From positions 248,001 to 312,000 of the forward strand of contig NZ_JACSCY010000001.1 of NCBI RefSeq assembly GCF_014333615.1: a DNA stretch of 64,000 nucleotides, in the 5' to 3' direction. Both the position numbers and the translations under genes were made by a program. Of the stretch, positions 34,508-42,655 are shown one piece after another. The notes below the pieces were generated by a model. That model had not been told where the DNA came from and did not search any database. It worked only from the letters and a program-made list of their open reading frames with translations. The stretch's first letter is position 1, and the number at the start of each line of letters is the position of its first letter. The DNA is from Hymenobacter citatus (lineage in GTDB: Bacteria > Bacteroidota > Bacteroidia > Cytophagales > Hymenobacteraceae).

Positions 34508-34915
34508 ATGAACGTGCAAAAACCGTATTTGCTTACTTTCGATACAATAGGTGCGCCCGATTTAGGCTATATAGCTGTAGCTGGAAACAGTGCATTGCCT
34601 TTTCAGATACAGCGAACCTACTGGATTTATTGTACGCCTGAAACGGTAGCCAGAGGACACCACGCGCACCACAAGCTACAACAAGTAGTTATTGCTGTGC
34701 ATGGGAGCATTGAATTTATATTGGAGAACATAGGGGGAGAAAAAACAACATTCCGTTTGGAGAAACCAGATACTGGATTGTTTATTCCTGAAATGCACTG
34801 GCGAACCATTAATTTCTCTCATGATGCCGTTCTGCTCTGTTTGGCTTCCACTGAATACAATGAAGAGGATTACATCAGAAACTTTGAGGATTTTAAATCA
34901 TTAGCTAATAAATAA
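34508..34915 (+). CDS. FdtA/QdtA/WxcM-like dTDP-sugar 3,4-ketoisomerase (cupin)
   Basis: 135 residues from ATG 34508. PFQIQRTYWIYCTPETVARGHHAHHKLQQVV, split over the cupin strands, contains the RGxHAH block with His52 and His54, matching the catalytic histidines of FdtA. NFSHDAVLLCLASTEYNEEDYIR is the conserved end. FdtA moves the keto group of dTDP-4-keto-6-deoxyglucose from C4 to C3 on the way to 3-amino sugars. No aminotransferase partner is next to it. The gene is much AT-richer than its neighbours, suggesting transfer. Confidence 0.8.
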   Translation: MNVQKPYLLTFDTIGAPDLGYIAVAGNSALPFQIQRTYWIYCTPETVARGHHAHHKLQQVVIAVHGSIEFILENIGGEKTTFRLEKPDTGLFIPEMHWRTINFSHDAVLLCLASTEYNEEDYIRNFEDFKSLANK

Positions 34916-34962
34916 GGAATGGTCCACTATAGGTTAGTTTAAATACATCTTGTTGTAGTGCT

Positions 34963-35922
34963 ATGGCTGCTGCTTATCAAATCAAGCGATACACTTCAGA
35001 ATTTGCGCTTAGTTGGGATGAGCTAATTGAACAATCCGTTAACGGTGGCTTCATCCTGAAGCGTTCATTTATGGAATATCATCAAGATAGATTTGATGAT
35101 TTTTCGTTTTTGCTATGGAATAATAACAAACTAGTCGCTGTGTTTGCGGCGGCTATGCCACGGCAACGAGAACATGATGGGATGCTTATAGCGCATCCAG
35201 GCCTAACGTATGGCGGATTAGCTACAGCTGTTGATTTACAATATGCAGCGCTGGAAGAAGTATATCGGGCCTTGTTTAGCTTCCTAAAAAATAACGGATT
35301 TGCTCAGCTGACAATAAAGCTAATACCAAAAGTATTTTGTAAGCGATACTCCGATAATAGTTTATTTGTACTTCATAAAAATAGTTTTGAATTAAAAGAT
35401 AGAGAATTGAATTCTGTTGTTGATTTAACGCAGGATTTCAAGATGGGCTCCCGGCAGAAAAATAATCTTCGTAAAGCACGTAAGAGTGCTGTGCAAGTGG
35501 AGCTTTCAGAACAATTTGATGTATTTTGGCAACTATTAACCGATAATCTTTGGCAGGCGCACGGCGTGAAGCCAGTGCATACGCTAGCCGAAATAGAATA
35601 TCTGGCAAAGAAACATCCCGACAACATAGCGCTGTATGTGGCTCACATTGAAAATAGGATAGTAGGAGGGGTAGTAGTATTTAAGGAAATAAATAAAGGC
35701 TATATACATAGTCAGTATATTTCTGCAAATGCAGAGGGTAAGCTGGTTGGTGCCGTTGACGCTATTCTATTTCACATTATGCAGCTGGCGCAAGCTGATT
35801 ATCGACGGTTTTCATTTGGTATATCCACTGTGAAAGGAGATGTTAATTATGGACTGCTCAGTTATAAAGAGGGATTCGGCGCCAGAGCAGAAGTGGTAGA
35901 AACCTATACAAAAGTCTTATAG
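34963..35922 (+). CDS. FemAB/GNAT-like acyltransferase, AT-rich (glycan cluster)
   Basis: 319 residues. DFKMGSRQKNNLRKARKSAVQVE and IVGGVVVFKEINKGYIHSQYIS are the blocks seen in FemAB/GNAT sugar N-acyltransferases. The N-terminus (WDELIEQSVNGGFIL) resembles that of the gene at 40325 (WDALIEQAPNGLIYAL), so the two are paralogs. One sampled line (35281-35340) has 19 G or C out of 60. Placed after the ketoisomerase, it could acylate a 3-amino sugar, but no aminotransferase is visible; this is inference. Confidence 0.75.
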   Translation: MAAAYQIKRYTSEFALSWDELIEQSVNGGFILKRSFMEYHQDRFDDFSFLLWNNNKLVAVFAAAMPRQREHDGMLIAHPGLTYGGLATAVDLQYAALEEVYRALFSFLKNNGFAQLTIKLIPKVFCKRYSDNSLFVLHKNSFELKDRELNSVVDLTQDFKMGSRQKNNLRKARKSAVQVELSEQFDVFWQLLTDNLWQAHGVKPVHTLAEIEYLAKKHPDNIALYVAHIENRIVGGVVVFKEINKGYIHSQYISANAEGKLVGAVDAILFHIMQLAQADYRRFSFGISTVKGDVNYGLLSYKEGFGARAEVVETYTKVL

Positions 35923-35924
35923 CT

Positions 35925-36187
35925 CTAATTGGTTGATTTAAGGTTGTTTATCCTATACAACTCCACTGGGCCGTCCTGCGCCACTAGCTGCCGGCGCGGA
36001 AACCAGCTCAGGACAGAGTCGGGGGAGTAGCGGATGAGCGTGCGGGTCAGCTCGTCGTTGCTGAGGGTAGTTACTCATGTGCCGATGGCGCATACAACCC
36101 TTCGTGGGCGAAGACGAAAAACGCGACGGTCATCACCCCAACAAACAGCAGCGTGAGCAAGGGTAGGCGAGAGGCAGAGAAGTTCAC
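35925..36187 (-). pseudogene. Remnant of a membrane protein gene with internal loss and frameshift
   Basis: On the minus strand GTG 36187 opens a 38-residue piece with a membrane helix (LPLLTLLFVGVMTVAFFVF) that stops at 36071. In another frame the remainder reads TLSNDELTRTLIRYSPDSVL, then WFPRRQLVAQDGPVELYRINN, and stops at 35925. The two pieces look like the start and the end of one membrane or glycosyltransferase-type protein with the middle deleted. It is antisense to the surrounding cluster. No intact relative was recognised. Confidence 0.55.
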
Positions 36188-36276
36188 GCGGCAAGTTAAG
36201 CAGCCGAGCCGCTGGGGAGCAGCATAAAAATCAGTCCGGCGCTAACACTACCCTAAATCCCCGTTCTTTGCGGGCT

Positions 36277-37911
36277 ATGGTATACCGCAAATCCCGGCGC
36301 TGGCTTTTTGTCTGGCTGTTGCCCGCGTTGCTGCTGCTGGCTACCGTAGTGGGGCTCGGTAGCTACTACGAAACCAACGACGACACCGTGCTGACCCTGT
36401 TTCTACAGGGCCGTATGAGCGCCGCACCTATCACCAGCCTGCACCTCTATTTCCACGGGGTAGCCGCGCCGCTGGCGTATCTCTATCAGCAATGGCCCGC
36501 CGTGCCCTGGTACGGCTTGCTGCTGTACGGCCTGCTCTACCTGGCTACTGCCTTGCTTTTTAGAGTGCTATACAGGCTACTGCGTGCCTGGCTGCGGCCG
36601 GGCGAAACGGTGTTGGCCCTGGCGCTGTTTTTCCTGATAGGATGGCTGGAACATGCTATGTGGTTCAACTACATGCGGGTACCGTTGCTACTGGCCGCGG
36701 CGGGCGTGTGGTACGCGGCAGCGCGGCCAGCGCGAAATACCGCGCTAACGGTAGGGATACTGGCCTTTGGCCTAGCGTGGCTGATTCGGCCGAGCGCGGC
36801 GGTGCTGGGGCTGCTGCTGGCCGTGCCGGGCGCCTGGTGGCTAGGTGGGCGGCGTAGCTGGCGGGTAGTAGCCAGTGCGGCTACGCTGGCACTGGTAGGC
36901 GCGCTGGCCATTAGTCTCACCCGCTCGCCCGCGGCCGCCACCTACCGCCGCCTCGACGTGCTTAAGTCCAGCCTCAACGACTACCAGCTGCTGCGCCCTA
37001 CCCCCCGCACCGCCCCCGATAGCCTGGGCGTGCGCGCCGTGCAGCACTGGCTGCTGGCCGATTCTACCCTGGTTAACGAGGCACTGTTCGAGCGGGCACT
37101 GCCGTTGGATGCGACATACTTTGTGCAGCAGACGCTACCGGCCAAACTCCGGGAAACCGCGCAGTTGCTGGTGCAGAACTATTTTCCGCTGCTTGTGCTG
37201 CTGCTGCTGTCCTGGGTGTGGGTGGCGCGCCGCGCCAGGCACATTGGGCGGCGCGAGTTTGTGCTGGTGCAGCTGGCCTTTGGGGTAGGGCTGCTGCTAC
37301 TGGCGGGCATCCTCAAGCTGCCCCCTCGCCTGGCGTTGCCCTATCTCGATGCCTGGGTTCTGGCCAATGGCGTCTTTATGCTGAAGCGCGCCGAGCGGCT
37401 ACCGCGCCGCCCGTGGCCGGTGGTGGTAGGGTTGGTGGTAGTGATGGGCCTGTATGGCTACAAAACCGTGCACCGGCGGCAGGTGCTTCATGCCGAGCAG
37501 CGCGCCAATAGCCACATGCTGCGCAGCCTGGCACAGCCAGCCACCACCTTGCTCGTAGCCGATGGCCTGGAAACATATTACAAATCCCGCAGCCCATTCG
37601 ACGCAACATGGCCGCTGCCAGGGCGTATTGTGTCGCTTTCGGGTTGGCAGTCCCTTAGCCCCGAGCAGGCAACCCTACGGGCAGCCCACACCGGCACGCG
37701 GGCTGTTCCCGATGCGCTGCGGCATCTGGCTACGCAGCAGGGCGTGCAATGGGTGCTAACCCCAGCCGGGGCAGAAGTAATTAACAATCAGCTGAAACGC
37801 ACCAGGTCAGCCACCCAACCAGCGGTGGAGCTACGCGTGTTGGCGCCCGATTCTACCCGCCTTGCTAGCCAACCGCAGCCGTACGCACCGGATGTACATC
37901 CCGTGAAGTAA
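36277..37911 (+). CDS. Polytopic membrane protein of the glycan cluster
   Basis: 544 residues from ATG 36277; a TTG three codons earlier is possible. About ten hydrophobic segments fill residues 10-390, with an early acidic loop YETNDDTVLTLFLQG and a C-terminal soluble part from about 410. The layout, membrane helices plus an acidic first loop, resembles GT-C type glycosyltransferases, but no definite family is recognised. Context suggests glycan assembly. Confidence 0.7.
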   Translation: MVYRKSRRWLFVWLLPALLLLATVVGLGSYYETNDDTVLTLFLQGRMSAAPITSLHLYFHGVAAPLAYLYQQWPAVPWYGLLLYGLLYLATALLFRVLYRLLRAWLRPGETVLALALFFLIGWLEHAMWFNYMRVPLLLAAAGVWYAAARPARNTALTVGILAFGLAWLIRPSAAVLGLLLAVPGAWWLGGRRSWRVVASAATLALVGALAISLTRSPAAATYRRLDVLKSSLNDYQLLRPTPRTAPDSLGVRAVQHWLLADSTLVNEALFERALPLDATYFVQQTLPAKLRETAQLLVQNYFPLLVLLLLSWVWVARRARHIGRREFVLVQLAFGVGLLLLAGILKLPPRLALPYLDAWVLANGVFMLKRAERLPRRPWPVVVGLVVVMGLYGYKTVHRRQVLHAEQRANSHMLRSLAQPATTLLVADGLETYYKSRSPFDATWPLPGRIVSLSGWQSLSPEQATLRAAHTGTRAVPDALRHLATQQGVQWVLTPAGAEVINNQLKRTRSATQPAVELRVLAPDSTRLASQPQPYAPDVHPVK

Positions 37912-37979
37912 CCTAGTAAAGCCAAAATTTTTTAGGAGACAAATGGACTTATTCTGCCCAATACGGGGTAGTGAATACA

Positions 37980-37987
37980 TACATTTG
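37980..37987 (+). promoter_or_regulatory. Bacteroidetes -7 box TACATTTG
   Basis: TACATTTG fits TAnnTTTG and lies 40 bases before the desaturase start. No clear -33 TTTG is seen. Confidence 0.4.
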
Positions 37988-38027
37988 ACGCGTAATTGCT
38001 TTTTTCTCTTTTTTTGCTTCTCCTGCT

Positions 38028-39005
38028 ATGCTTTCTACTGCCATCTCCCGCGCCGAAGTGCTGATGCACCTCGAATCGTTCGTCAAGGAAAATATTGGCA
38101 CCTTTCTCCGTACCGTAGAAGACAGCTGGCAGCCATCTGACTATATTCCTGATTCGCGCCTCGATACGTTTTTTGATGAGGTGAAGCTGCTCCGTGAGCG
38201 GGCTGCCGGCCTTAGCTATGATCTGCTGGCCGTGTTGGTAGGCGACACCATCACCGAAGAAGCCCTACCCAACTATGAGGCCTGGTTTCACGAGCTGGAC
38301 GACCTGAACCGCGACCGGGACAACGGGTGGGCGCAGTGGATTCGGGGCTGGACGGCCGAGGAAAACCGCCACGGCGACCTGCTCAACCGCTACCTCTACC
38401 TCTCGGGCCGCGTGAACATGCGCGAGTTTGAGGCTTCTACCCAGCACCTGATTGCCGATGGCTTCGACCTAGGCACGGCGCACGACCCCTACCGGGCGTT
38501 TGTGTATACCAGCTACCAGGAAATGGCCACCAACATCTCGCACCGCCGCGTGGGCCAGTTTGCCCGCAAAGCCGGCGACGACCAACTGTCCAAAATCTGC
38601 GGCATGATTGCCGGCGACGAAACCCGCCACGCCCGCGTCTACAAAACCTTCGTCGACAAGATTTTTGAGGTAGACCCCTCAGAAATGATGCTGGCTTTTG
38701 AGGACATGATGCGCAAGAAAATCGTGATGCCGGCGCACTACATGCGCGAGTTGGGCATCGAAATGGGCAAAACCTTCGGCCACTTCACCGACGCTGCCCA
38801 GCGCATCGGTGTGTACACCAGCGCCGACTACACCGACATTCTGGACACGCTGCTGGTTGATTGGAAAATTGCCGACCGCACCGACCTGAACGCCGCCGCC
38901 GAGAAAGCCCGCGACTATGTGATGGCCCTACCCGCCCGCCTGCGCCGCGTGGCCGACCGTATGCCCGTCCCTAAGCTGGAGTATAAATTCAAGTGGATTG
39001 ACTAA
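38028..39005 (+). CDS. Acyl-ACP desaturase, soluble di-iron type
   Basis: 325 residues. The two iron-binding EExxH motifs of the plant-type stearoyl-ACP desaturase family are present as EENRHG (about 115) and DETRHA (about 203). No membrane segments. It introduces a double bond into acyl chains bound to acyl carrier protein, using ferredoxin and O2, and adjusts membrane fluidity. It is a single gene followed by a family B repeat. Confidence 0.9.
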   Translation: MLSTAISRAEVLMHLESFVKENIGTFLRTVEDSWQPSDYIPDSRLDTFFDEVKLLRERAAGLSYDLLAVLVGDTITEEALPNYEAWFHELDDLNRDRDNGWAQWIRGWTAEENRHGDLLNRYLYLSGRVNMREFEASTQHLIADGFDLGTAHDPYRAFVYTSYQEMATNISHRRVGQFARKAGDDQLSKICGMIAGDETRHARVYKTFVDKIFEVDPSEMMLAFEDMMRKKIVMPAHYMRELGIEMGKTFGHFTDAAQRIGVYTSADYTDILDTLLVDWKIADRTDLNAAAEKARDYVMALPARLRRVADRMPVPKLEYKFKWID

Positions 39006-39031
39006 GCCCATCATAGGCTTAGACAAATAGT

Positions 39032-39132
39032 AAAAGGCCGTCCTGCTGAGCGGAGCCGAAGCATCTCTACCGTGAGTAATCAAATTACTAGCAGTAGAAA
39101 TGCTTCGGCTCCGCTCAGCAGGACGGCCTTTT
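39032..39132. repeat. Inverted repeat, family B, 33-bp perfect arms
   Basis: Arms 39032-39064 and 39100-39132 are exact inverted copies (start AAAAGGCCGTCCTGCTGAGC). The right end runs into TTTTT, so it can act as a terminator for the desaturase gene. Confidence 0.9.
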
Positions 39133-39154
39133 TGTGACGTAAATCTTACAAGGC

Positions 39155-39778
39155 TTACTTCTGATCGGCAAATGCTACCTGCTGTAGCGTGAGGCCTTCG
39201 GGGGGTAGGGTGTAGCGCACGGTGCGGGTGCCGCCGGAGGGGCAGCAATTGGCATCGGCAGGCTGGTAGATGGGAAACATGCGCTGCACTTCGTGGCCCA
39301 CTACTTTGAACTCGTCGTGCCCTTGGTAGCCTTGGGCAGCAGGGCCGCTCAGGTCGGGTAGGTCTACTGGGCGGCGGCCCTGGTTCATAAATTCGTATCC
39401 TAACAGCTGCCCGTAAGAGCCGCTGCCCGCGTCGGCCACAAAGATCAGCAGCTCGGGAAAGCCATCTTCGTTGAGGTTGGTTACCATCACATCGGACACC
39501 TGCCCGTTAAGTGGTTGCCGGGTGGTCGTCAGTTCGCGGCCGTTTTTCTCGGCCCGAAGCATAAGCTGACGTTGGCTGCCCTCGCCGGTGGTCTGCACCA
39601 CAAAGCGATGGTCGCCGTCGGTTACTTCCTTGCGGAAGCTCACGGCCTCGGTAGGCACCGAGCGCATGGTAGCCGGGTCGGCCGTTTCGGTAGTAGAGCG
39701 TTGCGAGTCACAGGCATTGAGCACCAATGTGGCGCCCAGCAAGGGTAGCAAAAAACGGGGTAAGGAAAAAGCAGGCAT
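39155..39778 (-). CDS. PliI-family inhibitor of I-type lysozyme, lipoprotein
   Basis: 207 residues. The signal sequence ends with VLNAC as lipobox. The core matches the PliI family: DGFPELLIFVADAGSGSYGQ, then GYQGHDEFKVVGHEVQRMFPIY, and GGTRTVRYTL near the end. PliI proteins block invertebrate-type lysozymes in the periplasm and protect peptidoglycan. A role against lysozyme of grazers or hosts is inference. It is a single gene. Confidence 0.78.
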   Translation of the reverse strand: MPAFSLPRFLLPLLGATLVLNACDSQRSTTETADPATMRSVPTEAVSFRKEVTDGDHRFVVQTTGEGSQRQLMLRAEKNGRELTTTRQPLNGQVSDVMVTNLNEDGFPELLIFVADAGSGSYGQLLGYEFMNQGRRPVDLPDLSGPAAQGYQGHDEFKVVGHEVQRMFPIYQPADANCCPSGGTRTVRYTLPPEGLTLQQVAFADQK

Positions 39779-39872
39779 AGGCTTCGTCGGAGCAGGAGAG
39801 TAGGTAGAAAAAGGGTATCAGCCACGGCTGCATCTTTCTACAAACGCCGGCCCGCCCAGAGGGTTACGCCCG

Positions 39873-40154
39873 TTAGGAAGTCACTTGCACGCCTTTCCAG
39901 AAAGCCACACGCCCTTTGATCTGCTGTGCAGCTTCTTTGGGCTCGGGATAATACCAGGCCGCGTCCTTGTTCAGCTCACCATCTACCCGCACAGAGTAGT
40001 AGCTGGCGCGCCCTTTCCAGGGGCAGGTAGTACCCGCAATGCTGTCCTCAAAATACTCGCGGTTGAGAGAGTCGGCCGGGAAGTAGTGGTTGTTTTCCAC
40101 TACCACGGTGTCGTCGCTTTCAGCCAGTACGGCGTTGTTCCAGATAGCTTTCAT
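39873..40154 (-). CDS. DUF427 protein
   Basis: 93 residues. AIWNNAVLAESDDTVVVENNHYFP, then TTCPWKGRASYYSV and AAWYYPEPKEAAQQIKGRVAFWKGV cover the single DUF427 beta-sheet domain. Proteins of this family are small, cytoplasmic and of unknown function. Length is normal for the family. It is 94 bases upstream, in transcription order, of the PliI gene and could be co-transcribed with it. Confidence 0.85.
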   Translation of the reverse strand: MKAIWNNAVLAESDDTVVVENNHYFPADSLNREYFEDSIAGTTCPWKGRASYYSVRVDGELNKDAAWYYPEPKEAAQQIKGRVAFWKGVQVTS

Positions 40155-40324
40155 GGAAGATGTTTTTTAGGAGTGTTGCGGATGAGTTTCAACTAGCACA
40201 ACTACCTGAGGGTAGGTGAAGTTTTGGGACTGTCAGCAGCACTGTGTGGCCGCCGAAGAAGTGCATCTAACTTTCGTTGCTACTTTTAGCATCTCCGCTA
40301 TTCTCATCGAGTAGAACAAGGCAT

Positions 40325-41317
40325 ATGATGCGTTACATTAGGCATGATAAAGTAAACCGAGTGCAGTGGGATGCGCTGATTGAGCAAGCGCCCAACGGGC
40401 TCATCTATGCTCTTACCTGGTACCTCGATATTGTATCACCGGGTTGGGAGGCGTTGGTGAAAGAGGAGCAGGGACGCTATGTAGTTGTGATGCCACTACC
40501 GGTACGCCGGAAATTTGGCTTTCGCTACCTCCAACAGCCGCTGTTTGTGCAGCAACTGGGTGTGTTTTCCGTAGCACCTGTTTCTGCAAGGGACTGGGAG
40601 GAAATATGTAGCTTACTCAGGCAGCATTTTCGACTCATCACTCACTACGCTTTCAATACAGATAACTTATTGCCTGTACCTGCCGATGGCGTGGCGCTAC
40701 CTGGTACAATTCGTACTACTTATCATATAGCGTTGCAAGTGCCGTATGCACAGATAGTAAATGGGTATACATCTAGTCGCAAGCGCCAACTTCAGCAGGC
40801 GCGTAAGCATAACTTGGTAATTGAGCCCACAACTGATATCGAGCAATTAATTCATTTGTTCGACCAAAATACTGCTCCCAGAATCTATGGCCTCATAGGT
40901 GAAGGACACACTTACCCTATGTTGCGTAGGCTGTACTACGAGGCAAAGCAGCGTGGCCTGGCATCTATATGGCAGGCCAAAACCACTGATGGAAGCGTAG
41001 TAGCAAGCATGCTGCTATTGGAGTACAAGAATAAGGTAATCTACTTATTCAACTCTTCGTCAGAGAAAGGAAAAGCAACTCGTGCCATTTCTCTGCTCAT
41101 CGATGCCTTTTTTATTGCGTACGCGGGTACCGATCTGGTTTTTGATTTTGAAGCTCCTGAGGTCCCTAGTTTAGTACAGTTTTACAGCAGTTTCGGCTCA
41201 ACAGCAGTACCCTATTTCAGTGTTTCCTATGACCAGTTGCCCTGGCCAGTACAACTGATAAAGTCCACTCGGATGCACTTATACCGTTGGTTGAGTCGAA
41301 ACCAGGGTGGCAGGTAG
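40325..41317 (+). CDS. FemAB/GNAT-like acyltransferase 3
   Basis: 330 residues from ATG 40325 (a second ATG follows directly). It shares WDxLIEQxxNG at its start and the basic hinge SSRKRQLQQARKHNLVIEP with the gene at 34963. Codon use is more AT-rich than average. A near -7 box, TACTTTTA, lies at 40281. It is a third FemAB-like enzyme in 10 kb. The substrate is unknown; aminoacyl or acyl transfer to sugar or peptide is the family role. Confidence 0.72.
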   Translation: MMRYIRHDKVNRVQWDALIEQAPNGLIYALTWYLDIVSPGWEALVKEEQGRYVVVMPLPVRRKFGFRYLQQPLFVQQLGVFSVAPVSARDWEEICSLLRQHFRLITHYAFNTDNLLPVPADGVALPGTIRTTYHIALQVPYAQIVNGYTSSRKRQLQQARKHNLVIEPTTDIEQLIHLFDQNTAPRIYGLIGEGHTYPMLRRLYYEAKQRGLASIWQAKTTDGSVVASMLLLEYKNKVIYLFNSSSEKGKATRAISLLIDAFFIAYAGTDLVFDFEAPEVPSLVQFYSSFGSTAVPYFSVSYDQLPWPVQLIKSTRMHLYRWLSRNQGGR

Positions 41318-41405
41318 CGTAGACTTTCGTACATAAATTAATCATACTAAACCAAGTTCATTCGTCTGTTGTTCTAAGAGTACTACTTCCCTCTGATCTG
41401 ATTAT

Positions 41406-42509
41406 ATGGCTGTTGGTTTTCGTTTCCAAGATTTTGTGCCCGAGGAATCGGGCGAGAAAGGCTTCGACACGCTTTTCAAACTATTTATGCAGCTGGTCAC
41501 CATCACGTCCGGCGATGTGGGCGAGGCCCTGCAATGGCTGAATGAGCTGGACAAGCAATACGGCCTCACCGACGACGACTACGGCATGGGCGATTTCATC
41601 GAAGACCTAAAGAAAAAAGGGTATATCGACGAGAACCCGCAAGAGCCGGGAGCATTCAACATCACGGCCAAGAGCGAGCAGAACATCCGTAAATCGGCGC
41701 TGGAAGAAATATTCGGCAAGCTTAAGAAGGGTAACAGCGGCAACCACCGCACGCCGCACTCGGGCCAGGGCGACGAAATGGGCACCGACATGCGTGACTA
41801 CCAGTTCGGCGACACGCTGGAGCAGATTCAGATGACCGAATCCCTGCGCAATGCCCAGCTCAATCACGGCCTCAGTGGCGACTTCATGCTTACCGAAGGC
41901 GACCTGGAAGTGCGCGACACCGAGCACAAAACCCAGACCAGCACGGTATTGATGATTGACATCTCGCACTCCATGATCCTGTATGGCGAGGACCGTATCA
42001 CGCCCGCCAAGAAGGTAGCCATGGCCCTGGCCGAGCTGGTGAAGCAGAAATACCCAAAAGATTTCCTCGACGTGATTGTGTTCGGCAACGACGCCTGGGA
42101 AATCAAGGTGAAGGACTTGCCCTACCTGCAAGTAGGCCCCTACCACACCAACACCGTGGCCGGGCTGGAGCTGGCCATGGATCTGCTGCGCAAGCGTAAA
42201 ACCGCTAACAAGCAGATTTTCATGATTACGGACGGCAAGCCTACCTGCCTGAAGGAGCCCACTGGCTACTACAAGAACAGCTTTGGTCTGGACCGCAAAG
42301 TGGTCAACAAGACCTTAAACTTGGCCGCCGCGGCCCGCCGCCTCAAAATTCCTATTACTACCTTCATGATTGCCCAGGATCCCTACCTGCGGCAGTTTGT
42401 GGAAGAGTTTACGGAGGTGAACCAGGGCAAAGCTTACTACAGCGGTCTGAAAGGCTTGGGACACTTGGTGTTTGAGGATTACAAAAAAAACCGCCGCAAA
42501 ACGCTGTAA
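41406..42509 (+). CDS. VWA domain protein (MoxR partner)
   Basis: 367 residues. The N-terminal helical part (1-170) is followed by a von Willebrand A domain with the metal site DISHSM (DxSxS) and later MITDGKPT. It lies directly ahead of a MoxR-like AAA ATPase gene, 146 bases away on the same strand, the standard pairing. Such pairs remodel or insert cofactors into client proteins; the client is unknown. No signal peptide, so it is cytoplasmic. Confidence 0.88.
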   Translation: MAVGFRFQDFVPEESGEKGFDTLFKLFMQLVTITSGDVGEALQWLNELDKQYGLTDDDYGMGDFIEDLKKKGYIDENPQEPGAFNITAKSEQNIRKSALEEIFGKLKKGNSGNHRTPHSGQGDEMGTDMRDYQFGDTLEQIQMTESLRNAQLNHGLSGDFMLTEGDLEVRDTEHKTQTSTVLMIDISHSMILYGEDRITPAKKVAMALAELVKQKYPKDFLDVIVFGNDAWEIKVKDLPYLQVGPYHTNTVAGLELAMDLLRKRKTANKQIFMITDGKPTCLKEPTGYYKNSFGLDRKVVNKTLNLAAAARRLKIPITTFMIAQDPYLRQFVEEFTEVNQGKAYYSGLKGLGHLVFEDYKKNRRKTL

Positions 42510-42617
42510 AGACGCATTCCTGCGTCTCGTCGTTGAATTGCGTCTTGACGCCGAACGACGCACGCATTGAAAATCAGTATTTATCTGTCACGAGGGGCGC
42601 GTGCTACGCACCCCTAC
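42510..42617. repeat. Degenerate family D repeat followed by a family C hairpin
   Basis: GTAAAGACGCATTCCTGCGTCTCGTCGTTG begins just after (and abuts) the VWA stop codon and resembles the family D element at 48681. GAGGGGCGCGTGCTACGCACCCCTAC (42592-42617) is a family C hairpin. They fill the gap before the AAA ATPase gene. Confidence 0.65.
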
Positions 42618-42655
42618 CTCCACTAAAGCCGGGTGCCCGCAATGCATCCTACTAT

